The position numbers and the translations under genes are program-made. A DNA stretch of 64,000 bases, taken from contig NC_071336.1 of the NCBI RefSeq assembly GCF_027744825.2, positions 13,481,501-13,545,500 of the forward strand, read 5' to 3'. The notes under the pieces are model-generated. The model was given only the letters and a program-made list of their open reading frames with translations, did no database searches and had not been told where the DNA came from. This document shows, in pieces, positions 50,540 to 62,700 of this stretch; the first letter of the stretch is position 1, and every line of letters begins with the position of its first letter. Origin of the DNA: Synchiropus splendidus (Eukaryota > Chordata > Actinopteri > Syngnathiformes > Callionymidae).

Positions 50540-51450
50540 CTTTAAAACCATACTTCCGGAGAGCTATCGACCACAACTTAGACATGTTCAACATTAAAAC
50601 AGCTCGATTCTACGTTAAATAACCATCGCGAGCAATGTGCAGAAACAGATCGGTCGCGTCGTTCGTTTAAAAAAAGTGACAGCTCCAATTACAAGGAAGT
50701 TTCATTCACTTCATTGTCACTACCTATGATGACTCTACTTGTCACTCGGACAAGAAGACTCCGTAACTGCACACATGACGTAAACGTTACCGTCCCATTG
50801 CTCAAGCTACAACGCAAGTCAACCGCTGGACTGTCGCATGACTGACAAGCTAACTTTGTTCCACCACGTTAAACAATTTGCGGCTCACAAAAACGGTGGT
50901 TATTCATTGACACAGCCAGCTTGGAGCAGACGTTACCTGTGGAGAAGAGCAGCAGCTGGTTGTGGTCTTGTGACTCGGATTTGTCTACTGTAGGCTGCTT
51001 ATGTCAACAGTAGCTGATGTAAACTTGGGACGCCGACGGATCCTCGACAAGGCTGCGTCATCCTGTGAAACAACGCTTACGTGTTGACAGAGAAAAACCA
51101 AAGAAAAGTGCACAAAATTATCCGGTAGTCAGCGCGCAGATACGTTGTCAGTCGTTTGGGTTGTTTATAACTGCGGCGGAAAGCATTAGCGTCAAGCTAA
51201 CGAAACTGAAACTTCCGGGAGAATTTGAAGCTAAAGCGTACGGCGCTTTTTTTATTTAAAACATTTCACGAAAGACTGTGACAGTCACCAATAGTCTTTA
51301 CTTGCGGTATACATTCACGTTAAAACTAATATGGAGTGTTTATATGCCTTCTCACTCTGGCGAAACTGGTTTTCTCAACTTCCGGTTATTGCAACATCTG
51401 TGTTTATTTTGAAGGCGCTGTGCAGGAAAACGAGTAGATAGTAGAGCAAT
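50540..51450. promoter_or_regulatory. clcn5 promoter region with three ETS-type sites
   Basis: The region around the non-coding first exon has more CpG than its surroundings. The ETS/GABP-type core ACTTCCGG occurs three times on the plus strand, at 50552-50559, 51211-51218 and 51378-51385. ETS sites are common in housekeeping-type and bidirectional vertebrate promoters. The transcription start itself is not determined. Confidence 0.45.
50937..51040 (-). other. clcn5: clcn5 probable non-coding first exon
   Basis: A good splice donor (CTCCACAG then GTAACG on the minus strand) sits at 50936/50937. It would join to the acceptor at 50469, which is followed by 11 bases of leader and the ATG at 50457. 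No ATG is seen on the minus strand in the roughly 110 bases above the donor, as expected for a clean leader. The upstream boundary (transcription start) is a guess. Confidence 0.5.
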
Positions 51451-51869
51451 CGTCATGTCTCTAAACGGGTCAGTGGATCGGTTCGATTATGCGGCAATCA
51501 ATGCCACTGGGACGGAATCCACACTACTTTCTTGTTTCGCTCTTTATGGCTGAACATGTGACAGTTAGGGAACATGACATAAAAGGAGCTGTTCCGTTTT
51601 TAAAATCTAGTATGTTTTATTGGCTTGATGAAAGAGGAAATGAAAAAAAAAAAATCCTTAACTTCGCATATTTGCTGCCTAGTTTCTAGGGTATATAAGT
51701 TTGAATATTAAATGCCAAATAATGTCTGTTTTGAACAGCTAAAAAGCACATATTATTTCAATCGAATCATGTTTCATAGATCATTTTCATTTTGCATTAT
51801 CTTTTCAAGAGCCAATGATCAAAGCTGTACTGGTTCCCTCATTTTTTCCCATTCAGTTAACTACTTTTT

Positions 51870-53629
51870 TTACTCTCAATAGTTTAATCTAGCTTGTTAC
51901 ATGGTGGTAACATGCTCAACAGATGTTCCAAAACCATCAGCAGTAAAAGTGTAAAATTGCAAAAATGTAATGTCAGCTGACGCATAAATAAGACACTATA
52001 TTTAAACAAGCATGTTAGTATATTTATGATAACGTCATACGGTAGGGCTGTGTCTTCCTGCATTTGTCTTGGGGGGAAACGAGGAGGGTGGAAATGACAA
52101 CACAAAACAGCAGTTTGTTTACTATTATATTTATGGTACTTGCACTCAAAAATACAGATCTCTGTAATTTGACAAAGCAGCTTTTAAAATAAATTCAACT
52201 ATCTTATAAAAGCATGAACAACAATGACATTGTGAAAAAAAAATGACCGCAGTACATATGTACAAAAAAAAAAGAAAAAGGAAATGGAAAGACTACAAAC
52301 ATAACACTACACAGCAGAAACATTTTCAAAACTGAGAGTGGCAGCAGTGAACGGCACAAAATGTATACTTGAAGACCCCCAAACAATCCATCAAAGATAT
52401 CAATTTAGATATTGGCGTATGTCTTGTAGAGATTTATGTGAGCTGAACAAAAATAATGGTGAGCAACAAATACCTCATTATTCGAACAGACTAGAATGGC
52501 ATGAATCCCGCCCAACCACCCACCCAACCACGTGTGAGGCTTAATGCAGTGGTCTGAATAATAACGCTGAGGCCAAACATATGTCTCACTAAGATGCTTT
52601 AACAGACGGACAGTGGTCCCTTAACTAGTGAAAATTTAAACTTTGTTCACCAAATGTTTCCTCCAACTGCAAATAAAAGATTTTAAGTTTACAGCAATGC
52701 CATGCAGATTTGGTAATGGACCTGCTAATGTGTTCATCAATTTGATTCATGCTTTCAGCCAGAATCTGAAATTCACATTCTTGCAAATTGAATTCAAATC
52801 AGTTCCAAGCTTCCAATTTGTATACGCAGTTTATCTGAAGTCTGTAAAAATGTTATTCCATTAGAAATAATGGAATAGATTATAAATAAGAGGTGAAACA
52901 AAGAACTCGGGAGCTCAGAAACATTTCTTTTTAAATTGTCAGAATATACAATATAGTTTTACTTTGGAAATTTAAGCACCTTTTTCATGTCAAATTCAAA
53001 AACATTATATACACATGGTATACATTATAAACACAATTGTCTTTTATACATTACGACAACAGTAAATCAAATAATTGGAGTCTCAAACTCCTTAACAACA
53101 AGGAAGAGTAAGAGGGAGAGGATACAGTATAACCATCGAGGATGTTAACCAGCAACAGACTAACCAGAAAACGATCAGAAAACGAGAAAAAGATCTCAGA
53201 ACATCAGGAATGGAATTCAAACAGTTTCGTAGTGTGTGCACTATTGCTTTGAAACAGGAGACTTCAATACAACAGATTATTAATAACAAAAAGCAGCGTC
53301 AGTGACATTCATCAAGCAAAAATGTCTTTGGCAATATAGTGTGATGCTTTTTAAAGTGTCTAAGCCACGCCAAGCAAGTTGCATGTTTTTGCTCTTCGCA
53401 TCTCCATTAATACAGGAAAGGTATTTTGGCATGAATGTAAAAAAGGTTTTCACATGAAGTGGAACGTCTGTAAGTGACCTTCGAAGGCATTTGCTCAGAT
53501 GTCAGTGGTTTTATAATATGCTTGGCATAAACAGAACAATGAAATGCCTAAAGTATTCAAACAGGAAACATGCATGGGTTATGTCAACCACTGTCTTGGA
53601 ACCGTCCTCCTTCAGCTAATTCCTGTTCA
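51870..53629 (-). other. shroom4: shroom4 3'UTR (probable)
   Basis: An AT-rich stretch directly after the stop, with no convincing ORF on either strand. On the minus strand it has two Pumilio-type elements (UGUANAUA) at 52257-52264 and 53006-53013. An ATTAAA poly(A)-type signal lies at about 51880. The extent is inferred. Confidence 0.45.
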
Positions 53630-53786
53630 TCAAAACTGTCCATAGCCAATTGACATTCCCAAGCCCAGGCCAAGGCCGAGCCCCAGACTCTCTCTAAGTC
53701 CCCGCAGCTGCTCCTCTCCCAGCCGGATCTTGTCCTCCAGCTGCCTCTGCTCCACGAGCAAGGCAGCCTTCATCTTCACAAAGTGG
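53630..53786 (-). CDS. shroom4: shroom4 last coding exon with stop
   Basis: 52 codons including TGA at 53630-53632: [20 protein letters not shown], then [15 protein letters not shown] tail of five Leu-Gly pairs and MSIGYGQF follows, where human SHROOM4 has a short LLLGPSNF-like end (recalled). Acceptor TGTTCAG at 53787. Confidence 0.94.
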
Positions 53787-56700
53787 CTGAACATGAAAAG
53801 AAATAGAGGAAATATAGGATCAAATCAGTTGCCGGGTTGGTAACCAATATGTAAATGAGCTGTGAGCAGTGACAGGATGATAAGCCTTCATGAAACTTCC
53901 ATCATTTTCAGTGCCCACCAGATGCCACTATTTACTCTAAAGTATTTGGATTTGAACAAATATTTCAATCAACACTCACCTACTGAGCACTGAAAAAAGA
54001 ACACAGTTTCATAAAACCTCATCGCTAGCTGTCAATTTACAAAAAAATCTAGCATAAAATACCATTATTCACCGTGTACACCTTAAGATAATACCTCTCC
54101 TCTCAACTCTACGTCTACCAGAATGTTCTTCAGACATCACTAGAAATAACCCACATAAAGAGAGTTACTTATTTGCCTTCAAAATGAAGGCATACAAGTT
54201 TAAAATTGGTAATCTATTAAAGGACATCTAATCTAATAAAGAAAAAGAATAATGCTCTTGCCCCAGACATGAAATTAAACTTGCCAGTACCTGTAATCTC
54301 TGTGCTGCTCAGGGGAAAGACAGCGACCCAATACCCGGCTGACAGCCTGTTCTCTACGGTCAACGTGGTCCTTCAAGTCCTGAGCTTCAGTCAGCTGTCT
54401 CATGAGCTGGCGTTTCTTCTCCAGCAGAGGGAGCTAAAACAAAGGGAAACAATGCATTGAGTCAGCTTGAGCATAGAAATAAGTACTTCTGACAAGAAGT
54501 TGTGTATTCACCCTCTCGTGTTCATCAGTCTCAGGATCCATAGTGTCGAGTGTGGTTTCCACTCTGAGCAGCCGCCCAGACAGCGACAACAGCAGACTGA
54601 CCACTTTGTCCAGATCGCCGATGAACATGCGGAACTTGTCGACCTCATTGGGCTTGCACACCGCCACGACCATGTTTTCCACCTGACACAAGATTCCAAG
54701 CTTAAAATCAAGAGATCAAAATGTCAAAAACAAAAACTGACCTCGTCTCCAAGCTGGCAGTTGGCCCGTATGTCCTCTTGCAGTCCCCTCTGAGCTTCTC
54801 TCAACACTCCCAGCTTCTTTCTCAGACTCTCCATTAGCTGCTTCTGCAGCACAGGCGTACACACGTCACCATCAAGCCTTCCACATGTAATAACTAAATA
54901 GAAGAGTGGTTGCTTGCTACCTTGTAGGTCAACTCATCGTCCTCATCACGCTCTCTGTCATCCGTGAATTCCTTCATCTGTGACAGAAGCTGGGCTTTGG
55001 CTGCAGACGTGCTGTAATAGGAGGAACAGCTGGAGCTTGCACCAGATCGCCTGGAGGAAATCATGTATTTAGAAATGAAGTAAAAACAGACAAGCGACGG
55101 TGCTGGCAAAAACAAAATAGAAGAGAACAACTTTCACATGCACAATCACATCAGCTTCATGACCAAAAGCAGTACTGTCCTTACCAAAGCAGGATTACAT
55201 CATTTGTCAATGAAGCTTGGAAGATCAGAAAAAGGCAAAGATAAAGGTTGTGGGAAACAATAAAGACACTTTCTCTCGCTCACAAACGCATTCAGTAGTT
55301 CACCTGTCCAAGCTGTCAGTGTTGTTCTCCGTGCTCTGGTACGCCTCTCTCCAACTCTCTGTTCCCGACTCTCCTTCGCTGCTCTGAGGGAATAGTTCCT
55401 CCAGACTCAGTTGTTCTCTGCTGTTCATCTCTGTCTCCACATCCTCCTCCACAGACCCGCTCTCCACCCTTGTCCTGCCCACCAATGCCACCTCTAGATC
55501 TTGCACGGTGTCAATGTCGGTTTCCAGGACCGTGACGGGAAGCGCCAAGCAGGTAAGCTCACTTGTGATCAGCTCATCTTCCACAGGAAGTCCTTCATCC
55601 TCCTGGAAGTCATCAATGTCCGTCTCTAAAGGAACGTCCAGCTCTGCCTCCAGACTCTGCGCCGGGCTTGGGCTCAGTGTCTCCTGAGGTTCAATTCCTG
55701 TTTCAGGGATCCTTTGTGGCTCGATACTTTGGAAGTCCAAATTGATGACTTTCTGCTTCTGCTGCTCATCGGCAGAGGGATGGGTCAAAAGGCCACCACT
55801 GTCCCTACTTTCTGAAACAGGAACAAGCACGGCGTCACCATGAACTCTTGGAGATGGTGCTCTCTCCCACTCAGATCCAGGTCTTGTGATGGTCAGAGCC
55901 GTTTTCATCGGTTCTCTATTCCGGACTGAATAGGTGTTGAAGTCACTGCAGACACAGAGGAGAAATTAGTGTTGTTATGAACAACAACGAAAGAATACCA
56001 AATGCATGCTCACCTGCTCAGCGCAGCTGTTTCAGCGGGTGTCGGAAGTAAAACTTCAATATTCTCTCGCTCCCTGACAAACTGCATCCCAGCATCTCTC
56101 TGGGGCAGAACCACTGGCCTGAAGGACCGTCGGGAGAACATGGGACTCGGTGGGGAGACAGAATTCAACTCTTCCTGAGACTGATGATCAGACGCCGCAT
56201 GTTTGCTCAGGTCAGCAAACTGTCGAGTGGGATTTGGAGGAGAGTTTTCAAATGAATGACTGCTGAGTGTTGTTTCCACTTGATTGGATGGGAAGTGAGA
56301 AAAGCTTTGCCTCTGGCTTTTTTCACAGCAGCAGCGCGAGCAGCTGTCGGCCACCTCTTGCCGCTGTGGAGGTAGACTGTAGGACCGCTGTCGTGATGTC
56401 TCGTTTGGCGCCTCATTTGTCAGGTGATCCTCTGTCGTGTTTGATGACGTACACATGGGTTGGTTATGTGGAGCAGTGGTGAACAGAGTGTGGTGAGATG
56501 CACGTCGTCTGTGAAACTGCTCCCATTTAGGAGGTGGCGGCCTTGGCGGAGGTGGAGTCTTCTTCTTGGCTGTCTGAGTGGTGTCTTTTGGTTCCTCTCC
56601 ACTTCCGCCAGTAGTATGCTCCTCAACCTCGATCAGCGGATGCCTGTCGGCCCTGGAATCTGCTGGTAACCAGCGCTGGCTTCTGTCAAAGCGAAGGTCA

Positions 56701-59700
56701 TTTTCGGACATTGCACGTGCCCGGTGTGAGAAAGTGGGGGCACCAAAGGAGTAGCTGTTGTAGTCTGTACTCCTGCCATTGGTCTCTCTGGAGGGTAGTG
56801 GATCTGGGCGAAAATGTTGAGGATGTTGGTCGAAGCTTTCAGGTGGTCTCGGCTCACGTCTCCAGCTGTGGTAGTCTCTGATGACGAGAAGATTACAAAA
56901 ATATATCTATTGACAAACAGACCACAGACAAAATATCAATCACTTTTTAAAACACATTTCCAGACTAAAGTCCTTTCTGCAATCAAGAGAGTCATACAAG
57001 CCCCCAAAATGCGCAGCAGCTAACCACATATCATTATGGTTTGAAGCATGAATGATTATCCTGCACACTTGCAGCTCATTACACTTAAATCACAGCCAGG
57101 CATGACTGAGTGGGATTTCCTGGCTTCACAATAGTCCGCCCAACTTACAAACCTCCAGAGACACACTTAGCTACAATCTAGTTAATCGGGACAAGAGGTC
57201 TTCATGGCCAATTTTTAAAAAATGAAAGTGTAATCATGAACAAATACAAACACGACAGTGGCTCACCTCTCTGTCAGGCTCAACTTCCTGCTGAGAATGG
57301 ATGTTTCCTGTTGCCGAGTGCAGGGCGTCTGAGGAAGAAAGTTATACGTGGTTAATGACACTTAAACATGAGGGGGAGTTTTTAATCCAGGGTGGTGCTG
57401 CTCTGCACAACTGTGCAGATAAGGTTGATGGAGTGAAAGTGTTTAGTGATTTAGCTCAGAGAGATGAGTCAAGCAACGATTTGAACATCTGAACTCAACT
57501 GTCATTTCAAAACATCTTACACAAACACCCCAAAATTCCATTTCTAGAATGAAGACATTGTGTTACAACTACACAAGTCAAATCTTAAATGAATTAAAAG
57601 TAGCCCTTAAGTCAATACACTTGTACTAGACATGAATGATTCATTTACATCAAGTCAATTTATTGAACAAAGGGTCAATATAAGTACAAGTCATAAGTCA
57701 GTTGCTAACATCAACATAGCTATAAATAATAATTTGAATTTGTTCTGTTTCAATGCTCAGTACATTGTGTTTAAGATACTTGCAGATCATGATCACTGTG
57801 TTAACAACTTGCTCACAGCTCTTCAATTGAAGCGTCTTAAACTGCTATGTTAGAGGCCACAGGGGGCGCACTGAGCACCACACATACAGTATCTGCCAAT
57901 CTGCACATTCCTATAATGGTCAGTGTGAAAGGATTAGGTTTTGAAAACGCTGATGTTCTGAGAGTTCACAAACAGGCCACAACCCCTAGCTATGAAGTTT
58001 TAATCGATTTGTGGAAAAGTTGAAATCCAATGCTGTTATTATTGCTGACACAAGCATCCACTGTTGTTGCTTAATCGCTGGCACTGCCATGAAATATGTG
58101 AATAATCTGCTGCTCTTTCTTCTTGGGATTTTCACCACATTTTAGGGCAAAAACATCAACGCAATAGTTTAATCACAAAAGATCTGAACAAAATGTCTAG
58201 TAACTTTAGCGTCCAGGTCCTGGACACTCATTCAGTCCCTGGTGCGTCCTTAAGTCCAGTCCAAAACCACAGTCAAATTTCAGTGAGCTGTAGAGTTATT
58301 TTTTCACTGTTTTTCATAAAGGGAAAAGGTCTGTTACTTTGCTCAAGAATTCTTTGCGGGGGATCATTAATCACGTAGAAACAAAAATAATGTAACTATG
58401 ATGGGACAAAACATCAACCCACACAACACCCATATAGAAAACTAAAACCACAACACAATCTGCAGGACATTCTACAATACCATACTGTTGCACAAGTGCC
58501 AAGAGTTTCGTTGTTATTGTGAATAAAACTTTCCATTGTAAATATAATGAATTAAAAAGATTTAAATGCAATTCAGAGCTAACAAAGCCATCTCACCTCA
58601 GCCGGCCCACTGGCTCTTGATGACAGAGGTTGGAATCCGTCGTTCATCTGCGAATGGGGCATTATTGGGTAGAAAGCGGATCGTGGGGCTTGGTTCTGGC
58701 TGTAACTAAACTGCTGAGTCATGGGATGATGGTTGTGGAGATGACTTACACCTAGAACGTTTTCTTTTGAACAAGAAGGTTGGTAAAATTCCTCATGGAA
58801 GCCAGTGTGGGCATCGTTCTTTTCCTTCCACATCTCACTCTCTTTTTGCAGTTTCTCGTTTACCCTTTCAACGCTTAATTCCATTTCTTGTCTCCTTCTG
58901 TGCTCTTCCACACGAGTTCTTTCTCTAATCTCCATCTCCAGTTCTTCATCATGCCTCGCCTGCCTCATACCTCTTTCTCTCGCCCGGTCCTCCTTTCCCT
59001 GTTCCTTAGTTCGTTGCTCCATTTCATTAGCTCTTTCTTTCTGTCTCTCTCTATTACACATAGATTGTCTTCTGGCTTCCATTGTCTGAGGAAGCATGTT
59101 CTCCTGTCCTCCTTGGTAGGAGTACCGTCTTTGGGATGACTGTTGATCAGTACTTCCCTCTTGGTATTCGACATGATGAGAGGTGCTGTTCTGCCCATGA
59201 CTTGGACCCTTGCTTATTTTCTCAAAAAACTTCATTCTGTCCGCAAATGGGAGAATGTCTGACTCCTCAGTTCTTGAATAAGAAGAAGATCTGCCATATG
59301 ATGAAGTGGAAGAAGTAAAAGCACACACCCCATGTCTCGAGCCTGTAGTGTCAAAGACCCTCTCCCTTATCACTCCACATCGTCTGTCAGATTCAGGCTC
59401 TGGTTGCAGCTTGTGCTCAGGAGTCCAACGCCAGCGGCGGGCTTTCCCCGCGGGAGCCAGCTCCTCGACAACTCTTATTCCAACACCAAAACTAGGCAAC
59501 CCAGGATCCATAATTTGCACAGATGTCGATCTTGTGGTGTTTTGACCGGCTCTCTTAGTAAGGGTATGTACAGAACCGTTGTCTGACTTCTCATCTATTG
59601 CTTGGAATTGTGTATTTTGGAGAACTGGACATTTTTCTTGAACTACGTTATCGGAATCGTCGCCATCCTCAGGAATATCTGGCCCATCCTCTTCTTGAAC

Positions 59701-62700
59701 TGTTTCACCACTACAGAGTAACCCTCCCGGTCCCCGACTCCTCTGGAGCTGGGCTTTTTTTCTTTGGATCTCGTTACGAAGGTTTGTTGCGAATCGCTCA
59801 CCACGACGACGATTGCGTCTGTGGTTCCTGGATGGGTTTGGTTTCTTTGAGGGAAACTTCTCTTCCATCTCCCTACATTCAAGAGTTTTTACACTGTTAC
59901 ATGTTCTCTGTTCTTCCAGTAAGGTATCCACACTTGCAGCAGAACTTAGAGGTTCAAACCCACTCTCAAGTATTGCGTTAGAACACCTGTTGCCTGAAAC
60001 TGATGTTCCAGAGTCTTCTCCTGGTACACTCACAGAGCGACCCCAGGAGACATGTGGTTGATTTGGGTAGCTGGACTTGCTTACAGCAGTTCCTTCAAGT
60101 TTGTCACCCGAATCATTAGAAACACCTTCTATGAGTACTGACCCTGGAGGTGAGGAAGAGCTGCCTCCCTGTTCAGATAATGTAGCATTTCCCTGATGGT
60201 TGAAAATTTCAGAATTACTCGGCAACTCTTCCTGTGGCGTGCAGAAGGATCGGGGATTATGAGCAAGAGGCTGGCTATAAGGTTCCAATGAAGGGCTGGC
60301 ACTGTGAAACTGCAATAACTGAAGCTGTGTGGCAAGGAGCTTCTCTGGTGCACTGTGCCGGTGTAGCCCCTTCAAAGATTGTTGACCGTCGGGCTGCATG
60401 CTGAGAGAATTATTACGAATGGCCATTGAGGATTCAGGCCATCTGGGGCCAGAGCATGGAATGGATTGAAGACTGGTGACTTCTTGCTGAGGGTGATGAT
60501 CAGAGATCATCCATGAACTTCGCACATCTTCATTTTGATCTGTTTGGGACTGTTCTGGTTCCAAAAAATGTCCATTTGCAGCTGCATCTTTCGAAGAAGA
60601 TATGTTTTCATTACAGCAATAGGAATTGCTAGAAAATTCAATTGGGGCAGATGCACAACGTTTATTTGCACTTCTTGGGCAGCCCTGAGCTGCCTTGAAA
60701 CTGTCCTTTCTAATTGGTGGCTTTGGAGGGTTTGACTTCTCGTCCTTCCCCACAACATCAAAATCTCCTTCCCGACAGCTTTCATCAAAACAACAGGAGG
60801 AGGGCCTTTCCTTTACCTTGACGGATGTTGGTCTTGGCCTTGTCAGTGACCTGGACTTCAGTGCAATTGAATGCGTTTCATCTGGCATCTCACCAAATGA
60901 CGCCCGAGTTGATACAGGAATTCCAGCGAATCCTCTGCAGCTTGAGCCCAAGCTACGAAGGAGATTTTCCATAGAGACAGCTTCACCATGCCTCATTGGA
61001 ATTGTTGCATAGTCAGATGTATTTGAGCTGGCAGAGAAGGAGCTATAAGCAGAGTCTCTCTTGTTGTTAAAAAGGGCTGGGTCCACTGGTGAATTATGGG
61101 AGTATAGCTGTGTAGTGGGTGTGGGCGTGTCCAAGCTCTCCATGGATCCAAGGGAACTGCTGCGGTCAGTGGATGAGTACGGTCTGGGCAGGTGACTCCA
61201 CTGCATGGACAGGTCACTAAAAACAGAACACAGGCATTTAATACACTGTATACTTTAAGATTGCAGAATCAGATTATGAATAATCAGCACTGTAAAGCAC
61301 GTACTAGTAAACACCATTGATGTTCTTCTGACGTGTGTTCGTCAAGACATGGATATTCAGTCCTATAGTAAGTAAGATGGCATTCGGTTTTCCCTGATCT
61401 ATTTAAAAAGCCTTGTCATGCAGCCTACATTTTCAACTTGAAAGCTGAGAAAGCTGTTTCCCATTTAGTTAGTGATCCACGGCAGACACATATGTTCCCA
61501 AGACCCCTTTAAGGAAGCCCCTTTAGGCAGCAAGGGATTTCCTTCTCGTCATCTCCCACTGCCGGCAGACAGTCATTAGGTCATCTGCGCCTTCCTTTTT
61601 CTTTTGCTTGGAACCAATTTTTTCCTCTTCTGTGCATATGAAATCAGTTTATTCCAGTCCACAGTGCCTAAAATACAGGGTGTTTGTAAGGGGAAAAAAA
61701 CAACCATATAACAATATCAATATGTGAAGAGGGTTCATCTAACTGTGTTACTTTCATTAACAGAACCAGAGCGAGTAAACGGTGCCAGTTAATATTGTAG
61801 CAACAGGCTTCTTTAACACAATTGTTCAAGTATAGATTTCCAAATTCAACATCATCGTTCGTCATGTTTGTTAATTATTTACTGGAATAAAATATTTCCG
61901 TAAATGATTATGTGTCAATACAACTCCGTATCATTGGTGTTTCATGTAATAATAATAATCACAGAGCCACATGAGTAATCTACAATGTTCAAGGCTGCAC
62001 CACACAGCAGTTTTTGGGTCTAAAATCGTCTTATCGTCATGAGAAAATTGCCCTGACGGAAGTGAGCTATAAGTGAAAAATCAAGAGGCAGCTGTATAGA
62101 TTTGACCTGGATGACAGAAAGAGGAAAAGAGGAAATGAGACGGGAGTTGGGCAGGAAATGATAGTCACTGCTGTCCAATCAGACAGCTATGTGGAACATG
62201 TGAGGTCGTCCTAGATATAACCTCACACAGATTTACAAAAGCGTGAGATGGGTATTTACTTAATGGACTCAATCCTGTCAGCCTAAACTGCCTTATAGTA
62301 TAAACTATGTTTATTGTATTCTGTTCCTTTGACGTGTGGAGAAGTTGAGATGCAAACAGAAATGCCAACTGTACTAACCGTCCTGACACAAACAGTTTAT
62401 TGAAGGTCTTCCTCTCTTTGTCCACATGTTCTGAGAGTCACATGCCATTGTCCAAAGTTATGCTCTGAAATTGTGTGTGTGATGAGATCAGACGTGGGAA
62501 GAAAGACCCGCACACATGCACTCACAACGCACTCCAAACCACATGGGACTATTAAATCAAGTAGCGGTAAAGTGGGAACATCGATTCTTATCAAAAAGAG
62601 ACAAGCAAAGGGGCTTTTTTTTTAAACTGTGACTCAGAATATCAATGGTGAAAACTTTCCTCAAGTACAATGGATTTCAGTTTAACTTGTTGAGATAATT

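Noticed and set aside
58805..59586. plus-strand ORFs opposite the shroom4 large exon
   Set aside because: They are shadows of the strongly supported minus-strand exon.
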